A stretch of 64,000 nt of DNA from Okeania sp. SIO1I7 (lineage in GTDB: Bacteria > Cyanobacteriota > Cyanobacteriia > Cyanobacteriales > Microcoleaceae): the NCBI GenBank assembly GCA_010672585.1, contig JAAHGF010000031.1:21239-85238 (forward strand), in the 5' to 3' direction. The notes under the pieces are model-generated. The model ran no database searches and was not told where the DNA came from. It saw only the letters and a program-made list of their open reading frames with translations. The first letter of the stretch is position 1; every line of letters starts with the position of its first letter. This document shows positions 8,786 through 17,300 of this stretch, in pieces. The position numbers and the translations under genes were made by a program.

Positions 8786-11437
8786 TTATCGAACTACACC
8801 GCCGCCTACGGGTCGAATATCTTCTCCTGAGAAAGGGGTTGTACCACCTTGCCAGTTGAAGTCACTGATCCGGAGGCTAAATGTACCAGTTTGTCGTCTG
8901 GGACTAAAAGTTAATACGACTCCATAAGTACGACGACTGTATTCTAATGTGATACGATCGTCGAGAATATCACCATTTTCTATGTTGATTCCACTTTGAT
9001 AGCCAACCCGAAAACCTTTATAAATCTGTTGGACAAGACCAAATAATAAAACATTCGTATCTTCAACGCGGTCAAAGAAGAAAGGTGACTGACCACTCAG
9101 ACCTGTCTGGCTATAAGTTAAGTTGAATCCAGTATAATCAAAAAAGTCTCTGGAAAAATGTCCAAATTGACCAGTAAACCCAAGACTGCCACGAAGATAA
9201 GATTGGTCTTCATCGTTACTATAAAGGCTAGTAGCACCAGTCAGTCCTAAGACCATTTGCACAAATGGAACTACTGGTTTGCTGGTATATCTCAAGCCTT
9301 CGGTTGGGGTTGCTGGCAATGCTTCTCCACTCCAGATTGTTAGTGGGTATCTTAGAGAGACTACGCTCTGGAAACGACCAAGGTCAGCTCGTGCTTTAGC
9401 ATCGTCGTCATCATTTTCATCATTTTCATCGGGTAGGGGTTCAAATGGTTGGAGGTCTGTTAATAATTCCCGACGGTCTGTTCTAGCATTGACAGTTTGA
9501 TAACCTGTCTGAAAACTTAGTTGGGCACCGGTTTCTCCTAGTGGTATTAGGGGGGAGGTAAGGACTACACCTGCACTACTATGAACTGTTTGAAATCCTA
9601 AGCTGCCATTGAATAGGCGATCGCGATAACTATATTCTCCTGTTAAGTTGTAACCTTGGTATAACTGTCTTAGTCTAATGCTTCCCCGAAAGTCGTCTTC
9701 TTCTAGGTCGGGAAAGTCTTTGAATGTGAGAAATGTGGCTCGTCCTTCTAGTTGAGTTGTGGGGGTTATGGAACCGTTGATTGAAGCTTTGAGACCAAAC
9801 ACGTTATCGTCTATGGGGGAGTCGCCTTCATCTCCTAAAAATGCTCTTTCTAAGTAATATTGGGGAGTTAGTCTGACTTGAAATGGTATTTGAAGTGGTG
9901 GTTCAAATGTGGTTTCAACAAATAACCCTCCTCTATCATCTTGGTCATAACCAATTTGAATTGGTAGGGGGTCTCTTTGGTTACGGTCAATGATTGTTCG
10001 TTCGCGAAATAGTGGCAAGCTAAAGCGGTTGTCGAATACTAACCGTGCTTTTTTGGTGATTAGTTCATCTTGAAAGGGTGATAGGGGTTTGAGTGTTGCA
10101 CGCTCGCTTCTTAATTCTACTTCTGGGGGTGAGAATGGATCGTTGGTGAGTCGGAGATTTGTAGCTTCCCAAGTTCCTGCACCTAATAGGTTGAGACGGT
10201 CTGCTTCAAAGCGTAGTCTATTAACTGTTCCTGCTTGTTCGGGTGCTTCTAGTTTGGGTTCAAATGTAACTTTTGTGCCTTCTGTTGCTTTGACATTTGT
10301 TGGTGGTTGAGTAGCACTGATGCGATCGCTTAATGTTGTTGATTGTAATGCTCCTACTCCTTCTGTGGTGGGTAGGGACTGTGAGGATATTTCTTCTGCG
10401 TTACCGACAAATATAATTCCACTTGCTTGTTCAATTACTCCTTTGTCTAGGCTAAAGTTGTATTCCATTCGTTCTCCTAGCAATACTTGTTGTCCCTGAG
10501 TAAAAACAGCGTTTCCTGTTGCTAGGAGTTGGCGAGTAGTTAGGTTAATTTGTACTTTGTCGGCGTTAACGAGTCCTTGACTAAATCGCACTATTACTTT
10601 ACCTTCTGCTGTAATTAGTCGCCGTTGGTCGTCATATTCTTGGCGCTCTGCTGTTACTTCTACTACGTCTGCTGGTAAGGGTACTTTAATAGGTTGTTTA
10701 TTTTCTGTTTCTTCGTCTGACTCTTGGGTTTGAGATTCTGGATCTGTTATGGGAATGGGTGTCTCTTCTTCTTTTGATTCTGGGGTATCTGGTTCGCTAA
10801 TAGGTTGTTGGTCTTGGGGAAGATTTGGCAATTCTGGGGAGCTATCTTCTATTATTTGCCCTATTTTAAGTGTTTGTTTTTGTCTCTGTGTTTCAAGTTG
10901 CTCTGGTTGAGTGAAAAATTTTGAGGTAATTGTTTTTTTTCTGGTACTTGCGGTATTTTTACTGAAACGTTGTAAGATTTCTCTACTGTTGGGGCTATAT
11001 AAGTTTGCTTGTTTGGTCGTTTGTTCTTCTTGTTTTCTGGCAATATATTCGGAGAAATTTGAGAAGGAAGTAGAGGAGAATGTTAGTTTTCTATCTGAAT
11101 TAATTTGGTTTTCGATAGTAGAAATTTTTTCTGCTGATGATATGTCTATTTCTACAGGTGGTCCAAGACTTGCTGAGGTGGTATGAATTGGACTTACTGG
11201 ACTAACAGGGTCAAAGGTGGATTTAATTTGAGGAATTTTGTACAGTACGGTTTCTCTGATTTCTTGTCCTGAGAAGGTGCTTTTTACGGACAATATGATT
11301 TCCTCAGTCCCCTGGTTTAATTTTGGCACTGGGTTAGATACTTCCTGTGGTGATTTTATAACATATTGGGTTACTGTTTGTGAAGGGAGGGTTTCGACTA
11401 TTGGAGGTAGTTCTGGTGGTGGCGGAGGATAGGACAT
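8786..11437 (-). CDS. LptD/OstA-like outer-membrane protein (DUF3769 family)
   Basis: The 883-residue product has three parts. Residues 1-250 are a disordered Pro/Glu/Gln/Ser-rich region. A short OstA/LptA-like beta domain follows at about 255-340 (VEVTAERQEYDDQRRLITAE, GKVIVRFSQGLVNADKVQIN, TRQLLATGNAVFTQGQQVLL), repeated weakly to about 450. Residues 480-883 are a strand-rich barrel with many alternating aromatic/polar segments (FGLKASINGSITPTTQLEG; GYNLTGEYSYRDRLFNGSLG). Cyanobacterial DUF3769 proteins are regarded as the LptD counterpart that places lipopolysaccharide in the outer membrane. I see no obvious cleavable signal peptide at the annotated N-terminus. The gene lies downstream of psbI on the same strand, 450 bp away, so co-transcription is not assured. 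Confidence 0.8.
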   Translation of the reverse strand: MSYPPPPPELPPIVETLPSQTVTQYVIKSPQEVSNPVPKLNQGTEEIILSVKSTFSGQEIRETVLYKIPQIKSTFDPVSPVSPIHTTSASLGPPVEIDISSAEKISTIENQINSDRKLTFSSTSFSNFSEYIARKQEEQTTKQANLYSPNSREILQRFSKNTASTRKKTITSKFFTQPEQLETQRQKQTLKIGQIIEDSSPELPNLPQDQQPISEPDTPESKEEETPIPITDPESQTQESDEETENKQPIKVPLPADVVEVTAERQEYDDQRRLITAEGKVIVRFSQGLVNADKVQINLTTRQLLATGNAVFTQGQQVLLGERMEYNFSLDKGVIEQASGIIFVGNAEEISSQSLPTTEGVGALQSTTLSDRISATQPPTNVKATEGTKVTFEPKLEAPEQAGTVNRLRFEADRLNLLGAGTWEATNLRLTNDPFSPPEVELRSERATLKPLSPFQDELITKKARLVFDNRFSLPLFRERTIIDRNQRDPLPIQIGYDQDDRGGLFVETTFEPPLQIPFQVRLTPQYYLERAFLGDEGDSPIDDNVFGLKASINGSITPTTQLEGRATFLTFKDFPDLEEDDFRGSIRLRQLYQGYNLTGEYSYRDRLFNGSLGFQTVHSSAGVVLTSPLIPLGETGAQLSFQTGYQTVNARTDRRELLTDLQPFEPLPDENDENDDDDAKARADLGRFQSVVSLRYPLTIWSGEALPATPTEGLRYTSKPVVPFVQMVLGLTGATSLYSNDEDQSYLRGSLGFTGQFGHFSRDFFDYTGFNLTYSQTGLSGQSPFFFDRVEDTNVLLFGLVQQIYKGFRVGYQSGINIENGDILDDRITLEYSRRTYGVVLTFSPRRQTGTFSLRISDFNWQGGTTPFSGEDIRPVGGGVVR

Positions 11438-11888
11438 ATTTCAGATAGAAACACTAAGCTCAAAGATTTAAACATCAGAGTCGATCATAAACTTAAGAGT
11501 TAGAATTTTTACAGAAGATTTATCAATTCAAGAGTAAAAATCTAATTAGCTTGGCCTGGAGATTACTTTTTTCCACTTTCTAGGGTATGGATATATTATT
11601 CAGTTATTCACTGAATTTTATTTTGTTTATCATATTTTGTGAATTTTGTCAAAAACTAGCCTGGAATGTAACACTTAATTAGATTAGTGGACTTCCAGGC
11701 TGACTGACATCTTGGTGCAAGTTTTTATTCAGTCTATTTTTTACTCAGTCTACGTGATGTGCAACTTTCTACAAAATAATCAGTTTTTCTGGGTCTTTGA
11801 GGGAAAGTCTGCTTCTGAAGACTCTCTAGCTCTCATCCGTTGAAAAAAGTTGCACAGGGCGTCAGTCTATAAAAATATAGAGATTTTA
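11438..11888. other. Non-coding gap between psbI and the DUF3769 gene
   Basis: About 450 bp with no open frame. It should contain the promoter of the minus-strand DUF3769 gene. I see no convincing hairpin-plus-T-run terminator for psbI, nor a recognisable repeat. Confidence 0.5.
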
Positions 11889-12005
11889 TTACTCCATATC
11901 TCGACCACTAGGGTTACGAGCGGGGTCGTTGGACAAGAATCCAAAAATGAATAATCCTACAAAGAAGAGGACGACAATATTAACGACTATTTTTAGAGTT
12001 AGCAT
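11889..12005 (-). CDS. psbI: Photosystem II reaction-centre protein I
   Basis: A 38-codon gene, too short for ordinary gene callers. Its product begins [19 protein letters not shown] and ends [14 protein letters not shown], which is the PsbI pattern: one transmembrane helix starting at residue 4, then a short stromal/cytoplasmic tail with the conserved DPxRNP. Length (38) equals that of the family. PsbI is a thylakoid-membrane subunit beside the D1 protein and helps assemble and stabilise photosystem II. Start ATG at 12003-12005, stop TAA at 11889-11891. It lies 103 bp downstream of a hypothetical gene on the same strand. Differences from the usual sequence ([11 protein letters not shown] instead of VYIVVxFFVxxF; SND instead of SGD) are conservative. 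Confidence 0.93.
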   Translation of the reverse strand: MLTLKIVVNIVVLFFVGLFIFGFLSNDPARNPSGRDME

Positions 12006-12108
12006 TTATTAGTTTTCTCCCAGAGTGTGAAAAATTGATCTTGATTATGAGAAATCTACAACTTTCTTATCATATCTAAATATTGTCTCATTTGACTACA
12101 ATTATTTG

Positions 12109-13329
12109 TCAAATATTTTTCAACTTCTTTTGGCTCCATTGCCAGATTTGTGCAAGGACTTTTTCTATCCAGGTCATAACTATATCTACCCACCCTAATA
12201 TTTCTTCTAGGGGGTGTTTGATATATCCCATTGAAACTGAGGCTACTTCTAAGCAGTCTTGTTCTTGTTGGTTATCTGGCTGATTGTCTCTACTATAATT
12301 TTGATAATGTTGAATGGAAACTTTGGCATTTTTTGTGGTCTGAGAAAAGTTTTGTTCATTTGTCTTTGTTAAAGCTTTGATGCTTCTGTCCCGATTTTCT
12401 CTACATCTGATAGTTTCTATTTGGACAGAATTATTAGAGGTGAAAATGGTCTTTTGAGAAGGGTTCTGTGCCTGGTCTTCCTCTTGTTTTACTTCTAATA
12501 ATGATTCAAAGGGTAATTCTTCTATGTTAATGGGTGGTAGTAATTCGTTTAAACCTAGACTTCTAGTAATTGGGTGTAGGTAATTTTTAGCTACATTGCT
12601 AATAAAGTTATGGAATGTTAGATTGGAACTTGACAATAATGGCAGTGTTTGGTACTGCTTCTTTTGCTGAATTAGTTCATTTTTCTCTAGGGGTAATTTC
12701 AATTCCTCAAATAGGTTGAACCGCAAGGCTATTTGACTGGTTTGCACCCAAGCCATAATTTGCCAGAAAATGCTCATATATCCTGAGTTGGGTGCTATTT
12801 CGGCGCATGGTTGAAGTTGTAATGGGGCTTTGTTTTCTAAGTAAGCTGTTAAGATAAGTGGCTGTTTTTGTTGTTCTTTGGTCCAAAGTTCAGATTTTTG
12901 ATGATTATCTGCCAGGGTGTCTTGATTTCCTAATTTAATGTTTAGTCTTGGGAACAGTTTAGATTGGGGTTTGATTAGGGAAGAGGTGGAGGTGTTTACT
13001 GAGAGTTTAGCTGCTGGTGGGGTGACTGTTGGTATTGTTGTTAGTGATGCTTGCTGAGTCGGTTGGTTGGCATTTTGATGATTTTTAGTTGTTTCATTAT
13101 TGACTTTATTTGTGATTTGTGGTATTTCGCTGGTTCTATTTTTTTCTAGTTGTTTGACTGCTAGGCGAGAGGTTTGCAGCAACACATATATTGGATAAAG
13201 TAGCAATTGAATTGTGTTGGTAGTTGCAAATTTTATTTGACTGAGGGTGCGATCGCTTCGATCTAAGATTTGGCGATATTTTTCAGAAACAAAGTTTAAT
13301 ACTTTACTTTTATAAGGACTTGATGTCAT
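12109..13329 (-). CDS. Hypothetical cyanobacterial protein
   Basis: I do not recognise a named family for this 406-residue product. The N-terminal 65 residues contain a basic stretch and a hydrophobic/amphipathic helix (FATTNTIQLLLYPIYVLLQT) that could attach to a membrane. A Gln/Asn/Thr/Pro-rich low-complexity linker follows (about 70-170), then a more ordered middle (YMSIFWQIMAWVQTSQIALR; LLPPINIEELPFESLLEVKQ) and a C-terminal helix-rich end with several tryptophans (GWVDIVMTWIEKVLAQIWQW). The ATG at 13329 is the first in frame. It is upstream of psbI on the same strand and may share its transcript. Function unknown. Confidence 0.65.
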   Translation of the reverse strand: MTSSPYKSKVLNFVSEKYRQILDRSDRTLSQIKFATTNTIQLLLYPIYVLLQTSRLAVKQLEKNRTSEIPQITNKVNNETTKNHQNANQPTQQASLTTIPTVTPPAAKLSVNTSTSSLIKPQSKLFPRLNIKLGNQDTLADNHQKSELWTKEQQKQPLILTAYLENKAPLQLQPCAEIAPNSGYMSIFWQIMAWVQTSQIALRFNLFEELKLPLEKNELIQQKKQYQTLPLLSSSNLTFHNFISNVAKNYLHPITRSLGLNELLPPINIEELPFESLLEVKQEEDQAQNPSQKTIFTSNNSVQIETIRCRENRDRSIKALTKTNEQNFSQTTKNAKVSIQHYQNYSRDNQPDNQQEQDCLEVASVSMGYIKHPLEEILGWVDIVMTWIEKVLAQIWQWSQKKLKNI

Positions 13330-13802
13330 TTTTATTTTAGGTGTTTTGATCGAGGTAGGTTTATTAATTTTCTAGATTTTCTTTTTCTTGCTCCGTCTTT
13401 ATGCCCTCGGAAACTTTTGACTCGCAGGCGGTACACTTTTTTGAAGCAACGGGCAATAGAGCAAGGTGATCGGATAATTTTTATAGAATTAAAAGGGAAA
13501 AAGTTATAGAGAGTAGTATTTTACTAAACAACTGTATTATATCTTAGAAGCGAAGTTTGATGAGACTCTGTAGGTAAGAATGAATTTTTTTCAGTTCTGA
13601 GTGAATTTTAATTTGACACTCTGCGGGATAAGTCCACGCGGATTCTTAAGCAGAATAAATTTGCCTGGATAAATTAACGTCAAATTTAAGTAAGCATTCA
13701 GCCGTCAGCCATCAGCTATCAGCTATTGCTTTTAGTTTAGGGGAAAAATTTTATGAACCGTCTTGCTACAAAAGTTGCCTCCCTGGTCCTTAAAGTCAGT
13801 TG
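13330..13802. other. Non-coding gap with an inverted AAGCATTCAGC repeat
   Basis: About 470 bp without a gene. An inverted pair surrounds its right part: AAGCATTCAGCCGTCAGCCA near 13691 and TAGCTGAATGCTTAC near 13860, both extended by short CAGCTATCAGC iterations. The same motif recurs near 26300-26335, 27987 and 43789, so it is a dispersed repeat. Here it borders the 3' end of the tnpB pseudogene. Confidence 0.55.
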
Positions 13803-15136
13803 TTAATTTAAACACCGTCCTTTAAGTAGAGAGTCTTGTAGCTGATAGCTGACTGCTAATAGCTGAATGCTTACAAATTTAACCTTTAATGGCATAGCCA
13901 AATATGCCTCTAGTCTGTCTGGGATAAACCCATTCAGGTTACTTTTTAATCCAATATTTGCTGCACCATTGCAGTCAGCATTAATCAATTTATTGTGCTT
14001 AGTTTTGTACAAACCACGTTTGATTCTTTTGCCACTAAACCTATATTCAGTTGAATTATGAGTATGATAAACAGGTATATTGTCTCTATCCAAAAAACTA
14101 GCCTTGGATGTGTAAGACTCCTCTTGTTCCAAGTAAGTTAATCCATATCTTTCACACATAGCTTTTAACTTTAATCTCAAACTATAGTGTGGTATTTGTA
14201 CAAATTTTTGATACCCACCCCTCTTGCTCCCCTCTCTGGAGGGGATGGGGGTGGGTGAGATTTTTTTGATTCCGGGATTAACACCTACAACAATCGTAGA
14301 TATTTGATTTTTACTACACCAGTTAATGAGATATCTAACTGTTTTATTCAGATAATCTCTTACTTTATTGTTTCGATTTACTGTGATGTTAACCTGTTTC
14401 TTAGTCAAACCTTTGATACTTTGTTTATCCTTTAATGACTGTAATCTAGCATTTTCCTTGTTGTACCACTGGTTGATTGATTTAAGTTTTCTGCCGTCCA
14501 AAATGAACGACGACCCAGTATTTGATACACAGGTAGCTAAATTATTTAAACCAAGGTCTATAGCTAAAGCTTTATCAGTTTTTGGGCTGGTTGTGGTTCA
14601 ATTTCAGTAATAAATTCTACTTCAAAAAACCTAGCATCATATCTAGGAATTACTCTAACTTCCTTTAGGTCTTTATCTATTAATCTATCCGGAAAAGGGA
14701 TTTTTATTTCCCCATATTCAGCCTTAAATTTCCTAAACATTGGGATCTTAAAATATCCATATTTGACTATAATTCGAGGTATAATCAAAGGAAAATACCC
14801 CTCTTTATTTAAGTATCTAGGCATTCGTATTTGTTCAAAGCGATACAGCCTCTCATTGGCAGCTTTTATTAAGTTGAAAAAAGCTCTAAAAGACCTATCA
14901 ACAACTTTTAATGTTTGTTGTGCAATATCGGTTTGAAGTAGCTGATAATTTTCATTGTCTTTGCAGTGATGATAGTTGGATTCATATCTGAGATACCCAC
15001 CTTCTGCAAAATAAAACTGTCTCACAGAGTAAAGCCCTACATTGTACATATTTTTGGATAATTTACACAACTGTCTTAGGGCTTTAAACTCTTGAGTGGA
15101 CTAGTTCCTAATTTTGTTCTTTTGAGTCAGATACAT
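13803..15136 (-). pseudogene. tnpB: tnpB pseudogene (IS200/IS605 family)
   Basis: A TnpB of a subgroup different from the two other copies, reading LCKLSKNMYNVGLYSVRQFY in its N-terminal part and AIDLGLNNLATCVSNTGS then INADCNGAANIGLKSN in the RuvC part. It is broken in two ways. A TAG replaces a codon ten residues after the likely start at 15136, and a one-base shift near 14575-14590 separates PQPAQKL from DKALAIDLGL. In addition, the segment usually carrying the second catalytic acid reads VVGVNPGIKK, without Glu or Asp. About 17 codons made of a C/G-rich palindrome (about 14212-14262, CCACCCC / GGGGTGG) interrupt the protein just after it. No tnpA is nearby. Confidence 0.88.
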
Positions 15137-15308
15137 TTCAACTATTATCGCCATATAATATAAGTATAGCGAAAATAGTTATTTTGGGGAATACCAATAC
15201 TTAGGGCTTGCTGGTTCAACCTCAAATAATTGATATATAAAGGTTTTAGCTGTTTTAGGTTGCTCAAGATCAAAAAGTTAGCATTTTGGGCTTGAGTTAG
15301 ATTGCATT

Positions 15309-17235
15309 GTTTTTAGTTGAATAAAAAGTCATGCGTAGGGGCGAACAACTCCCAATACATAAATTATCTCACAATTTTTTGGGGAATGCAAGACTAAAAA
15401 CCTGACCGATTTTTCTGAGCTTCACAAAATGTTTTTTTTTGACTCTTCTAAATTGAGTGGAGCGATCGCTTATATATCTTATATATCTATCTATAGTTAT
15501 CGGTAAAAAGTGCAGTGTTTTTAGTTGAATAAAAAGTCATGCGTAGGGGCGAACAACTCCCAATACATAAATTATCTCACAATTTTTTGGGGAATGCAAG
15601 GCAAAAAACCTGACCGATTTTTTTTGGTGCTTCACAAAATGTTTTTTTTTGGCTCCACTGAAACGAATATTTTCTCTATCTTTTCAATTGAGTGGAGCGA
15701 TCGCTTATATATCTATCTATAGTTATCAGTAGAAAGTGCGGTGTTTTTAGTTGAATAAAAAGTCATGCGTAGGGACGAACAACTCCCAATACATAAATTA
15801 TCTCACAATTTTTTGGGGAATGCAAGACTAAAAACCTGACCGATTTTTTTGGTGCTTCACAAAATGTTTTTTGGCTCCACTGAAACGAATATTTTCTCTA
15901 TCTTTTCAATTGAGTGGAGCGATCGCTTATATATCTATCGCTTATATATCTATCTATAGTTATCAGTAGAAAGTGCGGTGTTTTTAGTTGAATAAAAAGT
16001 CATGCGTAGGGGCGAACAACTCCCAATACATAAATTATCTCACAATTTTTTGGGGAATGCAAGACTAAAAACCTCACAGATTTTTTTTGAGCTTCACAAA
16101 ATGCTTTTTTTGACTCTTCTCAATTGAGTGGAGCGATCGCTTATATATCTATCTATAGTTATCAGTAGAAAGTGCGGTGTTTTTAGTTGAATAAAAAGTC
16201 ATGCGTAGGGACGAACAACTCCCAATACATAAATTATCTCACAATTTTTTGGGGAATGCAAGACTAAAAACCTCACAGATTTTTCCTGGTGCTTCACAAA
16301 ATGTTTATTCTGACTCTACTGAAACGAATATTTTCTCTATCTTTTCAATTGAGTGGAGCGACCGCTGATATCTCTGTCGCTGATATCTCTGTATATAGTT
16401 ATCAATAGAGAGTGTGGTATTTTTAGTTGAATAAAAAGTCATGCGTAGGGGCGAACACCTCCCAATACATAAATTGTCTCACAATTTTTTGGAGAATGCA
16501 AGGCAAAAAACCTTGGTGTCGCGGATTTTTTCTGGTGCTTCACAAAATGTTTATTCTGACTCTACTGAAACGAATATTTTCTCTATCTTCTCAATTGAGT
16601 GGAGCGATCGCTTATATCTCTATACATAGTTATCGGTGAAAAGTGTGGCATTTTAGTTGAATAAAAAGTCATGCGTAGGGGCGAACAGCTCCCAATACAT
16701 AAATTCTCTCACAATTTTTTGGGGAATGCAAGGCAAAAAACCTCACAGATTTTTCTGAGCTTCACAAAATGCTTTTTTTTGACTCTTCTCAATTGAGTGG
16801 AGCGATCGCTTATATATCTATCTATAGTTATCAGTAGAAAGTGCGGTGGTTTTAGTTGAATAAAAAGTCATGCTTAGGGGCGAACAATTCCCAATACATA
16901 AATTCTCTCACAATTTTTTGGGGAATGCAAGGCAAAAAAACCTGACAGATTTTTTGGTGCTTCACAAAATGCTTGATCTTGAGTGGAGCGATCGCTTATA
17001 TATCTATCTATAGTTATCCGTAGAAAGTGCGGTGTTTTTAGTTGAATAAAAAGTCATGCGTAGGGGCGAACAACTTCTAATACATAAATTATCTCACAAT
17101 TTTTTGGGGAATGCAAGGCAAATCACCTGACAGATTTTTTTGAGCTTCACAAAATGATTTATTGGACTCCACTGAAACGAATATTTTCTCTATCTTCTCA
17201 GTTGAGTGGAACGATAGCTTATATCCTATCTATAT
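15309..17235. repeat. Tandem array of nine ~186-240 bp non-coding units
   Basis: Nine direct repeats begin (G of GTTTTTAGTTGAATAAAAAG) at about 15309, 15517, 15743, 15980, 16179, 16419, 16649, 16848 and 17034, so spacing is 208, 226, 237, 199, 240, 230, 199 and 186 bp. Each unit has the same order of blocks: TTAGTTGAATAAAAAGTCATG; CGTAGGGGCGAACAACTCCC; AATACATAAATTATCTCAC; TTTTTTGGGGAATGCAAG; GCTTCACAAAATG; an optional CTGAAACGAATATTTTCTCT block; then TTGAGTGGAGCGATCGCTTA with a HIP1 octamer and a short TATCTATC run. Length differences come mainly from presence or absence of the optional block and the TATATATCTATC copies. No frame stays open across units. It ends just before the alpha-mannosidase gene. 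Confidence 0.93.
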
Positions 17236-17300
17236 CTATTCTTCTTTCTTCTGCTATATACTCGCTCTAACCAGATCAATAACCAAGAAATCAAAACTTT

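Noticed and set aside
15525..16639. Short open frames starting MNKKSCVGAN in the tandem array
   Set aside because: They arise from the same repeat block in several units, are interrupted at different places in each and have no conserved protein end.
15309..17235. CRISPR array
   Set aside because: Units of 186-240 bp are similar throughout their length, without short repeats separated by unique spacers, and no cas genes are present.
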